Made by a program: the position numbers and the translations under genes. This document shows, piece by piece, positions 11,309 to 23,890 of a stretch of DNA of 64,000 nt. A model generated the notes under the pieces. It saw nothing but the letters and a program-made list of their open reading frames with translations, was not told the origin of the DNA and searched no databases. Source of the stretch: Sipunculus nudus (taxonomy: Eukaryota > Annelida > Sipuncula > Golfingiida > Sipunculidae); the NCBI GenBank assembly GCA_026874595.1, contig CM049317.1, forward strand, positions 74,098,618 to 74,162,617, in the 5' to 3' direction. Position 1 is the first letter of the stretch. The number at the start of each line of letters is the position of its first letter.

Positions 11309-11559
11309 ATGGAGCCAAAGAAGATAAAACGGACGGCATTAGCTTTAACGACAAGCTGACAATCCTTGGACGGCTCGACCGTGGTGACAAGCCTGCAATC
11401 ATCCCAAGCGATTTAAAAGGCAAAAATAGCAAAGGAAAACTTGTCGAATACAAGATGAAGTTGCTTGATACCCCCGAATCAAGGAAACGTAAACAGATGC
11501 GGACTGCGGCCGACGAGAAGCTTACATTGCCTTACATTCGTTTTACATGTGCCTCATAG
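11309..11559 (+). pseudogene. Transposase N-terminal HTH fragment, frameshifted
   Basis: ATG at 11309 opens a basic start (MEPKKIKRTA). The reading then has to shift frame near 11335 to continue as ISFNDKLTILGRLDRGDKPA followed by a basic stretch (ESRKRKQMR), with a stop at 11557-11559. The pattern 'F-x-x-K-L-x-I-L-x-R-L-D-R-G' matches the first helices of the CENP-B/Tigger N-terminal DNA-binding domain by my reading. The second HTH and the DDE nuclease are absent. It lies inside TIRs of the matching family, which supports the call. Confidence 0.6.
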
Positions 11560-11594
11560 GCGCCACTTGTTGACTATATAAGAAACTAACAGAG

Positions 11595-11943
11595 TTAACC
11601 AATGGCGATGTCATTTGACCTTTCCCTCTGGTGAATTTGATGTGAAAGGACACGCAAGTATCCTAAAAGCAGGTTAGACAGATCTCTGCCAATTATGCTC
11701 AGCAATTAATCCAATATCTTTTATATGTCCCGGTCTTCAATAACGTAGATCGATGAGAAACACCGTAATCCTTGGCGATGTCTTTTGACCTTCCCTCCAA
11801 TGATATTTATGAATAAAAGGGCACGCATGTATCCTTAAAGCAGGTTAGACAGATCTTTTCCAATTATGCTTAGCAATAATCCAATATCATTTATATGTCC
11901 CGGTCGTCAATTACGAAGATCGAAAAGGAACACTGTAGTCCTC
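11595..11943 (+). repeat. 170-bp tandem duplication inside the pogo/Tigger-like element
   Basis: Two diverged copies start at about 11604 and 11774 with 'ggcgatgtc'. They share 'gcaggttagacagatct', 'ccaattatgct' and 'atatgtcccggtc'. It may be transposase-flanking or captured sequence; no coding frame is kept. Confidence 0.75.
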
Positions 11944-12079
11944 GGGTAAAATGGCATTAGGTTAATCAATAACTGTTGTACGAACTTGCCGCTAGACCCT
12001 TGTCCGCACTTCCGAATGTTCGTATTTACGAACAAAAACTTGTCCCCTGACGCTTTCGGAAAAATGGCGCTCTACTGTA

Positions 12080-13670
12080 TAGGTTTTGATAATAATGGCA
12101 TATAACTATATGGCTATATACTCTTCATTTCCTCATTTGTACGATTTATTTACATTTTGAGGCAAAGCTTAGGCCATACACTTATTGTATTAATGAAATA
12201 TGGTTATAATAAATCAATACTACATATGGTCATGTCAGTATATTATAAACAACTTCACACTGTTTTAAAGCCCAGTTTATAAAGGTTTTCTAGAATTTAT
12301 GAATAAAAAAAAACGAAAAAGTATTGTTTATATTTGATGTAAAATTCAGAGGAGGTGTACAGGGGGAGGGGGTTATACTTGAAAGAAAATTTTAATAAAG
12401 ATCTTCTCTAAGGTTTATATGAAGGACCCTTAATTCAGGGAATTAGAGTCTCGGATTTCCCAAATTTGTAAAATAATACCCACTCCTTTCATGGACGAAC
12501 TTGTTTGGATCGAAATTTGTATAACCAGTAAAATGCTTAGTTTTCCTTTAAAATGCCTGAAGGCGTATTTTGAAGGTACCCATGCTTTTGTTCTTTGTGA
12601 TTTCATCTGACAAGAGGGTAAAAGGATTTTATTTCCTGTTTTTGCAAATGGAATTGTGAATATGTTTTTGGCCTGTTTGATGTGACTCTCCTCTTATATT
12701 GAAAATATATCTTTCAATATGGATGGCGTCGAGGTCGTGGAGACCTTGAAATAGTTATAGTATTATTTGTATTATAGTGTGAGGTTTTGGCGTCTGAATA
12801 CTGGTCAGTTCCGTTTGAGTTGTTCCATTAGATTTGTAACACCGCTACATTTAAAATAGTTGAGTGTTCCAAGCTGTGCTGCTTTACTTTTTTTCTAACT
12901 CTTTATTTTATCAAGTATATACATTTACAATTATTGCTCGGTGTATTTTAGGACTTTTCTTATTATATATAATGTGAAATACGAGATTTTTATTTTCTCT
13001 TGATTAATACATCCAGTTAAATTTCTTCTTAGAAATCCCTATGCTTTATTTTTGTCGTTGTTTCTTGTTGAATCTTCATTATTGTTCTTGTCAACCTTTC
13101 TACTTTTTTCCTGCAAATCAATGTTGATTTAATGCTCAATTAAGTTTTATCCCCAATGCTGAAAACACGTTGAAATTAGGTTGTATATTCTAAATATATT
13201 AATATTTATTAACCCTTTGGATTTCCAATATTCAAAAGATAGAACAGGGTTCTGAACATCAAATAAACCCTGTAACTTTGGCATTCCTACTTCATAGAAT
13301 GGTTCCCATGATTCAATACAAAATGCTTTTATGCCATTGATATCGTTATTTCAAATTCACCTCTGCATAGTAGTACTTGCATTTCAACACCTCTCATTCA
13401 AATTCATTTAATTTGTTTCAAAATCCAGGCGTAGCCAAGATGCCCCCCCCCCGTCACATCAAGTACTCGCCGTCCTTTTGGAGTGTCACTTAGTCTAATA
13501 ATGATCAAATTTCCTAAAACACAATCATGAAATTCCTGTCACTGGTTTCCACAGATTTGAGACTTATTACTTCATATCCTGCAAATATGAAATTTATTCA
13601 TCTTGCGCAGCGGTTATTTCATACTGAAATTAAAACATGTATGTTGTATGAAATCCTTGTATGGCGTTTA
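12080..13670. other. Gene-free AT-rich stretch
   Basis: Low-complexity T-rich sequence without a convincing exon or RNA gene. A poly-C run sits at 13443-13452 just after 'gtagccaagatg'. Nothing else was recognised. Confidence 0.5.
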
Positions 13671-13672
13671 TA

Positions 13673-13704
13673 AACACACACACACAGACACACACACACA
13701 CACT

Positions 13705-13756
<52 letters not shown>
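13673..13756. repeat. (CA)n(TA)n compound microsatellite
   Basis: A CA tract with a few substitutions passes directly into a pure TA tract. The reading frame through it (Thr-His then Tyr-Ile repeats) is an artefact. Confidence 0.95.
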
Positions 13757-13758
<2 letters not shown>

Positions 13759-13969
13759 TCAAATTGCCTTTTCTGTATATATTACCAGTGGCGGGTCCAT
13801 TGAGCTGTAATATCTCTCAACTTGTCTATTTATTCTCCCAACTTTTTTGTGATTCATTTTCTTTTTTTAGATTTCTTTTTTATTATTAATAGCAATTAAA
13901 TTTTATTTAAATTATTCACAGTTTATTTCTTTCAAATTCATTAGTTGAAGATATTTATGAACAACTGCA

Positions 13970-14100
13970 GAGCGCCAGGCCCTGGTTAGGGTCGACCTTG
14001 AGCAATCTCACGGCTCCTCTGTTGATACCGATACTCGAACTCACTATCGGTGCTCTGCCGAGTCATGTGCATGTGCTGTTGAGCCCATTGACCCCGGTGA
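13970..14100 (-). mobile_element. Possible tRNA-derived SINE head
   Basis: On the minus strand, GGGCTCAACAG (~14077-14087) resembles a pol III A box and GTTCGAGTATC (14030-14040) a B box, about 35 bp apart. The B-box stretch forms a T-arm-like hairpin with perfect 6-bp arms CCGATA/TATCGG (14028-14033 and 14045-14050). The rest does not fold into a clear tRNA, so a decayed tRNA-derived SINE is likelier than a functional tRNA gene. Alternative: chance resemblance. Confidence 0.35.
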
Positions 14101-17100
14101 AACTTAAGACTTCAACATATCAGTTATTTTACCCCAAGCATTACATGTAAAGGATAATATTTTGCCAGTTATAAACGTAGATTGAAATTTGATATAATAA
14201 GTTTGAAGAAATAGAAATATTAAATATTGAACCCCTCTACAGTTTGACTACATTATACAAAAATATATGAGAGTTGTTTCTGAGGAACAGAAAATCCTCA
14301 TATTTTATGTGAAAATTGCCTCAAAATGTCACTTTCCAAAATTTTCCAAATATGGGATATTACATACATATATTACTTAGTTTTCATAATACCAGTCAAA
14401 CGCCAAGCCAATATATGTGCCCCTCACCACCCGCTACTGATTATGGCCCCTTCCCCTCACTCAGTCCTGGCTAACCCCTGAAATCTAGTAAATCAATAAT
14501 GCTCCTGATGACTAAAAGAGTGACTGCAGGTGTGGAACATTCAAACCACCATTTTGTATTTCTTGCGCTAGAACAGTCCTTCTTATTCTTTCTTTTCCAC
14601 CATTATATTATTTTATTTAGTCTATGAACATATAATATATTACTATTACTGAAGCCATAATCAAATTTAGAAATATTATAGTTGTTTTAAAATTTGAACT
14701 TATCCTTGCAGTGCTAGATTTCTTTCATTGCTATTTATCATATGATATAGACACTCGAAGAAGTTTATTTGGTTTATCAGGCTAGTAAATTCCAAGTGGG
14801 TTAAATTTACTATTTTTAGATTTGTCTAATCAAAAGCCTTCTGATTTTTCTCAAATTAATTTCTGTCAGATGTTTTATCTGGGAGAATTGCAATTGTATG
14901 ATTCACATATTGTGGGAGTTTAACTTATTCCTCTCCTATTTTACTTCCATTAATAGTTGTACCATTCATTATTTTAATTGGTCATCTTTCTATAGCTAAT
15001 TAATGTAAAGAGGCAGAGGACAAAGGGTCCCCTTGTTGAATTCCTCTTCCCACTTCAAAATAACCAGATGTTGTACCATTATTAAATATGCATCTACTTA
15101 CATCATTGTACAACAGCTTTATCAAATGTATAAAGGTTTCTTCAATGTTTTTTTATTAAACAACACCAAACTTCACAGTTTGGCTGTGCTCAAAGCACAC
15201 AGATAACAAACATATTGAAGAAAAACAGCATAGCAGTAATTGTGATTAAGCCGTGCTTATTCGGATCATTTTAGATGAACTGTAATCGACAGACCGGAAG
15301 AGGATGTTATAAAATACAATTAATTCTGAACATCCTGATGTAATAATGATATCAAAGATAGTATTACACACTGACACTCTTATCTTTGTTTTCAGTATTT
15401 GATGTACTTTTTATTTAGTAACATATATTTTGTTTGTTTCAACTTATTTCGAGCTTTCTACATTTCATTTTAACAAATGAATTGTTTAATATGGACAAAA
15501 TAGCTAATAACATAACACGTAAGAAACACGGTTACTCCTCAAGGACGGACGATCTGTGCTGCCCTCTTTTACTCCATCACGGTACTTCCAGTAGTATTCG
15601 GTGCGTATATCTGTGGGAGTGAGACATGTCTGGTCACAACATCAAGGGCAGGGTTAAGGACTTTTGAGTATAAGAACAAACCTTGATGACCATGAGAGTT
15701 TTGAACATGTTTGACCTGACATTTGACCAAGCACTGACCCGCTTGCATTATCAGTAAATGTGAACAGCGTGTGACTTACGATCCCTGGGCACTCCTTTCT
15801 TAAGTCAGTATGCAATAATGGTTAATCCCGAAATTCTTCCAGGTAATCCTCTTTGCATAATGTTGAAATTACCACAAAAAGTGTCGCTGCACTATCACCT
15901 TGCATTTGCATCTTCAACAATTTTGGCAACAGTGTATCATGTAAAATTTCCAAGGAAACACATGAACAAGTTTCTATTTATACTTACCTTACCGCGTCAC
16001 GGATATTGCAACACAAAAAAGAGTCACGGACAAATACCTTATGTTGGTTATACGTGTATTTGGAATGAATTTTTCTTTGCATATACTCAACATTTGCTTC
16101 CTTTTCTTAATTTGTTTAAACTGACACTTCTCAAGCGAAATAGCTCGATTTCGGAGTAAAAGCGTGCCGTGTGAAAAAAATGTGGGCAGGAGGTTTGTCC
16201 TGGACATTCATAGATAGACCTTCCGTATAGAGACCTTTATCAGTATATGACGGCTCAAACGTAAATAAGGACATCTGTAGGTCACGTGACTCTACTGGAA
16301 TTATTTAATTAATTAAGACCAAATAAAGGTCATAAGTTCGAGCATATCTTAGATATCCTTACCTTATCTTTACCTCTGAGTCGTTCGCTTTGAAAACACC
16401 GCCTTTCAACAAATAACTAAGAATATAAAACTATGATAAATCGTTAGCCTCTTTTTCCGTACAATCTCCAAATTTATATTGACCCGCTCGAAAATTTAAA
16501 CATTTCTTTCATGGCGTTTGACCCACCCTTCTACAATTTTTCATTAAAATATATTGAGAACCTTTTTAGATATATGGATAATAAAACTTTCATGAGCTAT
16601 GGTGAGGAACTGACGTCTCGTCATGCAATGCAATAAAATAATAACCTCTCATGGTTGCTGATTGTGGTCCACTGCCTGCTAACGCCCCCCCCCCCCCACC
16701 AAACCCCCATTTTATCAAGGTCTAATTGGTGGTTGTCTTGGCTGCTCTCTGGGTGCCTCGCTGACATTTCGCTATTAAATTTAAATTCTTAGTTGAGCAG
16801 AGGAGATTGGCGGGTACCTCAGCCCGCCCACCCCTGTGACGGAACAGCTTGACTATACGTTAAATTCATCATCATAAGTCAAGGCCTGTACAAAACGATA
16901 GACACTATCCAACTTTATTACTTTTTTAGCAAAATGAGGAATTTTCAAATATTCTTAAGCTTTATGAGATACCTTTGTGGAAAGATGGAAAATAGGTTTT
17001 TTTCTTCTTAAAATTGTGTTAATAATCAAATCACCTAATGTTTCAATGAATTTCAATTTTTTAACTGTTGGATAATGGTTGATTTAATTTTGAGGTGGGT

Positions 17101-18540
17101 CTGGATGTGGATACAAATGTTAGCAAAGGTATGCGCTCTGTGAGTTATTTTCTTTCTCTTTCTCCCTCAGGCTGACCACTCTATCACAATAACTGATCAT
17201 TGCACGAGGGTTTGACTAGAAACATAAAACCATTTTCCATAATTAACCATGAATGGACTGTTGATGTCACTACCCGACAAACAACAAGCATACCGTTTAT
17301 CCGTTATTTTCTGAACTCAAGAAACAGGGTTGATCAGAAAAAAAATATGCTCGATAATCAATGCCTTCTATATAATTATTATTATCTCTAGTGTATACCT
17401 GCATGGGATATCACTCCATCTTCTTTATACTACGGTACTTTTAGAAGAGGTGCAGCGTGATTTTGCTTTTATGCTGTACATGTCTAACTTACAAACGTAG
17501 GAAAAATGATAATATTTCACTTAAGCACAACTTGAACAGACATGTTCTAGTCTTCGTAGGTCTGGTTGCTTTTAAGGAAAATCTTTATTTCTTCATTAAT
17601 AGGTTACGTAAATACAAGGTCCTTGATATGTCAGTGAAAACGGCCAAATGTTGCATTCCGGTGTTATTGAAAAGAAAGTCAATAAAATCCACCAAGTGAA
17701 AACAAAACAGTGCCAAGGAACAGAGATAAATATGTTGAAAACAATGTATAAACTCAATGTTTAACACAATAAAGCAGAGCAGAGGGGAAATCACTTTGAT
17801 TGAAATCTCTCACTGGACATGATGGCATATAGGCCTATAGAAGACGTGACAGTTTTGATAAATTATAAAATGGCCCTTATCTGCACAGTAAACCAGCTTT
17901 CCATTTATTAACACATATAAAAAAAATATTTCACATTCGACCATGAACTGTGAAATCTTTTGAATCTCATTTCCTTGTTTCGTCTTTCAGGATCTGCGTA
18001 TGCTGTATTATTTTAAACGTGCCAGCTGAACGTGTTCTACATTTGTCAAAGGGTTGGTACTTCATTTACAAACCACATCCCTGGATGAGGGTATCCGCTC
18101 TTCCAACCCAGAGATTTTTCTGAAAGATGAAATATTTGTTGAAGCAACTAATGTCTAGTAATTTAAACTAGGAGCTTGCCAAGGAGTGAACCTGATGAGA
18201 TAAAAGTCTTTTAAGATGCAATAAGCGGAGCAATCTTTGAAACATGTTTTACACCCATCGATGTGAATATCGGTAGATGATATGTATTATATTAGGAACT
18301 AAGGTTGCAAACGTTTAAATTATTACAGCATAATCAAAAGTGGTGTTTAACCTATCACAGTACCTAGTCAAAATAATCAATGATTTTACAGAACTTAGGC
18401 GTGTACGGCTTATTAAACACGGTCATAACCTAAAACTCTGTGTACCACTAGTCGAGGGCAATGACCTGGGGGTACTTAGCGATTTGATAGTGTGGAGTGG
18501 TATACACAGCGATATAAGGCCTTGTATAGCCCGCGTTTTG
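14100..18540. other. Gene-free AT-rich stretch before the 45-bp array
   Basis: No supported gene. It contains two adjacent perfect short hairpins (15166-15199), a poly-C run (16685-16697) and scattered short reading frames below the chance level for AT-rich DNA. The last ~200 bp (18340-18540) are unique sequence running into the 45-bp array. They read open into it by chance and are not evidence of a gene. Confidence 0.5.
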
Positions 18541-19205
18541 TTCTCCCTTGAACCACTGTACACCCTTGTCACAGCCATTACGGGTGGCTCCCCTGAACCA
18601 CTGTACACCCTTGTCACAGACATTAAGGGTGCCTCTCCTGAACCACAGTACTCCCTTGTCACAGCCATTACGGGTGGCTCCCCTGAACCACTGTACACCC
18701 TTGTCACAGACATTAAGAGTGTCTCCCCTGAACCACTGTACACCCTTGTCACAGACATTAAGGGTGCCTCCCCTGAACCACTGTACACCCTTGTCACAGA
18801 CATTAAGAGTGTCTCCCCTGAACCACTGTACACCCTTGTCACAGACATTAAGAGTGTCTCCCCTGAACCACTGTACACCCTTGTCACAGACATTAAGAGT
18901 GTCTCCCCTGAACCACTGTACACCCTTGTCACAGACATTAAGAGTGTCTCCCCTGAACCACTGTACACCCTTGTCACAGACATTATGGGTGCCTCCCCTG
19001 AACCACTGTACACCCTTGTCACAGACATTAAGAGTGTCTCCCCTGAACCACTGTACACCCTTGTCACAGACATTAAGGGTGCCTCCCCTGAACCACTGTA
19101 CACCCTTGTCACAGACATTAAGAGTGTCTCCCCTGAACCACTGTACACCCTTGTTACAGACATTGAGGGTGCCTCCCCTGAACCACTGTACACCCTTGTC
19201 ACAGA

Positions 19206-20555
19206 CATTTAGAGTGCCTCCCCTGAACCACAGTACACCCTCGTCACAGACATTAAGGGTGCCTCCCCTGAACCACTGTACACCCTTGTCACAGACATTA
19301 AGGGTGCCTCTCCTGAACCACTGTACACCCTTGTCACAGACATTAAGGGTGCCTCCCTTAAACCACTGTACACCCTTGTCACAGCCATTACGGGTGGCGT
19401 CCCTGAACCACTGTGCACCCTTGTCACAGACATTAAAGGTACCTCCCCTGAACCACTGTGCACCCTTGTCACAGACATTAAGGGTGCCTCCCCTGAACCA
19501 CTGGGCACCCTTGTCACAGACATTAAGGGTGCCTCAACTGAACCACTGTACACCCTTGTCACAGACATTAAGAGTGTCTCCCCTGAACCACTGTACACCC
19601 TTGTCACAGCCATTAAGAGTGTCTCCCCTGAACCACTGTACACCCTTGTCACAGACATTAAGAGTGTCTCCCCTGAACCACTGTACACCCTTGTCACAGA
19701 CATTAAGAGTGCCTCCCTTTAACCACTGTACACCCTTGTCACAGACATTAAGGGTGCCTCTCCTAAACCACTGTACACCCTTGTCACAGACATTAAGGGT
19801 GCCTCCCCTGAACCACTGTACACCCTTGTCACAGACATTAAGAGTGTCTCCCCTGAACCACTGTACACCCTTGTCACAGACATTTAGAGTGCCTCCCCTG
19901 AACCACAGTACACCCTCGTCACAGACATTAAGGGTGCCTCCCCTGAACCACTGTACACCCTTGTCACAGACATTAAGGGTGCCTCTCCTGAACCACTGTA
20001 CACCCTTGTCACAGACATTAAGGGTGCCTCCCTTAAACCACTGTACACCCTTGTCACAGCCATTACGGGTGGCTCCCCTGAACCACTGTGCACCCTTGTC
20101 ACAGACATTAAAGGTACCTCCCCTGAACCACTGTGCACCCTTGTCACAGACATTAAGGGTGCCTCCCCTGAACCACTGGGCACCCTTGTCACAGACATTA
20201 AGGGTGCCTCCCCTGAACCACTGTACACCCTTGTCACAGACATTAAGGGTGCCTCCCCTGAACCACTGTGCACCCTTGTCACAGACATAAAGGGTGCCTC
20301 CCCTAAACCACTGTACACCATTGTCACAGACATTAAGGGTGCCTCCCCTGAACCACTGTACACCCTTGTCACAGACATTGAGGGTGCCCCCTCTAAACCA
20401 CTGTACACCCTTGTTACAGACATTAAGGGTGCCTCTCCTGAACCACTGTACACCCTTGTCACAGACATTGAGGGTGCCTCCCCTGAACAACTGTTCACCC
20501 TTGTCACAGACATTAAGGGTGCCTCTCCTGAACCACAGTACTCCCTTCTCACAGA
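19206..20555 (+). repeat. 675-bp higher-order duplication within the 45-bp array
   Basis: Marker variants recur exactly 675 bp (15 monomers) apart: 'catttagagtg' at 19206 and 19881, and the 'aaaggtacctcccc' monomer at 19441 and 20116. A few point differences separate the copies (for example ggcgtccctg at ~19397 against ggctcccctg at ~20072). Confidence 0.8.
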
Positions 20556-23500
20556 CATCAAGGGTGCCTCCCCTGAACCACTGTACACACTTGTTACAGA
20601 CATTAAGGGTGCCTCCCTTGAACCACTGTACAACCTTGTCACAGATATTAAGTGTGCCTCCCTTGAACCACTGTACACCCTTGTCACAGACATTAAGAGT
20701 GTCTCCCCTGAACCACTGTACACCCTTGTCACAGCCATTACGGGTGGCTCCCCTGAACCACTGTACACCCTTGTCACAGACATTAAGGGTGCTTCCCCTG
20801 AACCACTGTGCACCCTTGTCACAGACATTGAGGGTGCCCCCTCTGAACCACTGTACACCCTTGTTACAGACATTAAGGGTGCCTCCCCTGAACCACTATA
20901 CACACTTGTTACAGACATTAAGGGTGCCTCCCTTGAACCACTGTACAACCTTGTCACAGATATTAAGTGTGCCTCCCTTGAACCACTGTACAACCTTGTC
21001 ACAGACATTAAGGGTGCCCCCTCTGAACCACTGTACACCCTTGTTACAGACATTAAGGGTGCCTCCCCTGAACCACTGTACAACCTTGTTACAGACATTA
21101 AGGGTGCCTCCCCTGAACCACTGTACAACCTTGTCACTGACATTAAGGGTGCCCCCTCTGAACCACTGTACACCTTTGTTACAGACATTAAGGGTGCCCC
21201 CTCTGAACCACTGTACACCCTTGTTACAGACATTAAGGGTGCCCCATCTGAACCACTGTACACCCTTGTTACAGACATTAAGGGTGCCTCCCCTGAACCA
21301 CTGTACACCCTTGTCACAGCCATTACGGGTGGCTCCCCTGAACCACTGTACACCCTTGTCACAGACTTTAAGGGTGCTTCCCCTGAACCACTGTGCACCC
21401 TTGTCACAGACATTGAGGGTGCCCCCTCTGAACCACTGTACCCCCTTGTTACAGACATTAAGGGTGCCTCCCCTGAACCACTGTACACACTTGTTACAGA
21501 CATTAAGGGTGCCTCCCTTGAACCACTGTACAACCTTGTCACAGATATTAAGTGTGCCTCCCTTGAACCACTGTGCACCCTTGTCACAGACATTGAGGGT
21601 GCCCCCTCTGAACCACTGTACACCCTTGTTACAGACATTAAGGGTGCCTCCCCTGAACCACTGTACAACCTTGTTACAGACATTAAGGGTGCCTCCCCTG
21701 AACAACTGTACACCATTGTCACAGACATTAAGGGTGCCTCTCCTGAACCACAGTACTCCCTTCTCACAATCATTAAGGGTATGTCCCCTGAACCACTGTA
21801 CACCCTTGTCACAGACATTAAGAGTGTCTCCCCTGAACCACTGTACACCCTTGTCAAAGACATCAAGGGTGCCTCCCCTGAACAACTGTACACCCTTGTC
21901 ACAGACATTGAGGGTGCCTCCCCTGAACCACTGTACGCCCTTGTCACAGACATTGAGGGTGCCTCTCCTGAACCACTGTACTCCCTTCTCACAAACATTA
22001 AGGGTGCCTCCCCTGAACCACTGTACACTCTTGTCACAGACATTGAGGGTGACCCTCTGAACCACTGTACACCCTTGTCACAAACATTAAGGGTGCCTCC
22101 CCTGAACCACTGTTCACCCTTGTCACAGACATTATGAGTGCCTCCCCTGAACCACTGTACACCCTTGTCACAAACATTAATGATGCCTCTCCTAAACCAC
22201 AGTACTCCCTTCTCACAATCATTAAGGGTATGTCCCCTGAACCACTGTACACCCTTGTCACAGACATTAAGGGTGCCTCCCCTGAACCACTGTGCACCCT
22301 TGTCACAGACATTGAGGGTGCCCCCTCTAAACCACTGTACACCCTTGTTACAGACATTAAGGGTGCCTCTCCTGAACCACTGTACACCCTTGTCACAGAC
22401 ATTGAGGGTGCCTCCCCTGAACAACTGTTCACCCTTGTCACAGACATTAAGGGTGCCTCTCCTGAACCACAGTACTCCCTTCTCACAGACATCAAGGGTG
22501 CCTCCCCTGAACCACTGTACACACTTGTTACAGACATTAAGGGTGCCTCCCTTGAACCACTGTACAACCTTGTCACAGATATTAAGTGTGCCTCCCTTGA
22601 ACCACTGTACACCCTTGTCACAGACATTAAGAGTGTCTCCCCTGAACCACTGTACACCCTTGTCACAGCCATTACGGGTGGCTCCCCTGAACCACTGTAC
22701 ACCCTTGTCACAGACATTAAGGGTGCTTCCCCTGAACCACTGTGCACCCTTGTCACAGACATTGAGGGTGCCCCCTCTGAACCACTGTACACCCTTGTTA
22801 CAGACATTAAGGGTGCCTCCCCTGAACCACTGTACACACTTGTTACAGACATTAAGGGTGCCTCCCTTGAACCACTGTACAACCTTGTCACAGATATTAA
22901 GTGTGCCTCCCTTGAACCACTGTACAACCTTGTTACAGACATTAAGGGTGCCTCCCCTGAACCACTGTACAACCTTGTCACTGACATTAAGGGTGCCCCC
23001 TCTGAACCACTGTACACCCTTGTTACAGACATTAAGGGTGCCCCCTCTGAACCACTGTACACCCTTGTTACAGACATTAAGGGTGCCCCATCTGAACCAC
23101 TGTACACCCTTGTTACAGACATTAAGGGTGCCTCCCCTGAACCACTGTACACCCTTGTCACACCCATTACGGGTGGCTCCCCTGAACCACTGTACACCCT
23201 TGTCACAGACTTTAAGGGTGCTTCCCCTGAACCACTGTGCACCCTTGTCACAGACATTGAGGGTGCCCCCTCTGAACCACTGTACACCCTTGTTACAGAC
23301 ATTAAGGGTGCCTCCCCTGAACCACTGTACACACTTGTTACAGACATTAAGGGTGCCTCCCTTGAACCACTGTACAACCTTGTCACAGATATTAAGTGTG
23401 CCTCCCTTGAACCACTGTGCACCCTTGTCACAGACATTGAGGGTGCCCCCTCTGAACCACTGTACACCCTTGTTACAGACATTAAGGGTGCCTCCCCTGA

Positions 23501-23890
23501 ACCACTGTACAACCTTGTTACAGACATTAAGGGTGCCTCCCCGGAACAACTGTACACCCTTGTCACAGACATTAAGGGTGCCTCCCCTGAACCAATGTAC
23601 ACCCTTGTCACAGACATTAAGGGTGCCCCCTCTGAACCACTGTACACCCTTGTTCCAAACATTGAGGGTGCCTCTCCTGAACCACTGTACACCCTTGTCA
23701 AAGACATTGAGGGTGCCTCTCCTGAACCACTGTACTCCCTTCTCACAAACATTAAGGGTGCCTCCCCTGAACCACTGTACACTCTTGTCACAGACATTGA
23801 GGGTGACCCTCTGAACCACTGTACACCCTTGTCACAAACATTAAGGGTGCCTCCCCTGAACCACTGTTCACCCTTGTCACAGACATTATG
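20340..23890 (+). repeat. Two copies of a ~1.75-1.93-kb higher-order unit in the 45-bp array
   Basis: The same ordered set of variant monomers is seen twice, up to ~22.05 kb and then up to ~23.81 kb. Offsets fall from 1,934 bp (ctctaaacc at 20391 and 22325) through 1,844 bp (cttta variant at 21366 and 23210) to 1,754 bp (shortened monomer at 22051 and 23805). Each offset equals a whole number of monomers minus one base (43, 41 and 39 monomers). Whole pairs of monomers were thus gained or lost after the duplication, while the shared 1-bp deletion was copied with it. Confidence 0.8.

Larger units (their letters stand above)
10683..12077 (+). mobile_element. pogo/Tigger-like DNA transposon, degenerate
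   Basis: The ends are terminal inverted repeats: CAGTAGAGCGCCGTATTTCCGAA at the left, matched at the right, reverse-complemented, in 21 of 23 positions (right end 12055-12077). Both ends are flanked by TA (10681-10682 and 12078-12079). A CAGT start with a TA target duplication is characteristic of the pogo/Tigger branch of Tc1/mariner. At 1.4 kb it is shorter than a full transposase element. Inside are a frameshifted fragment of the CENP-B-type DNA-binding region (11309-11559) and a 170-bp tandem duplication (11.6-11.94 kb); no DDE catalytic core is seen. The minus-strand open frame at 10713-11207 includes the left TIR and is not recognised as transposase. Confidence 0.8.
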
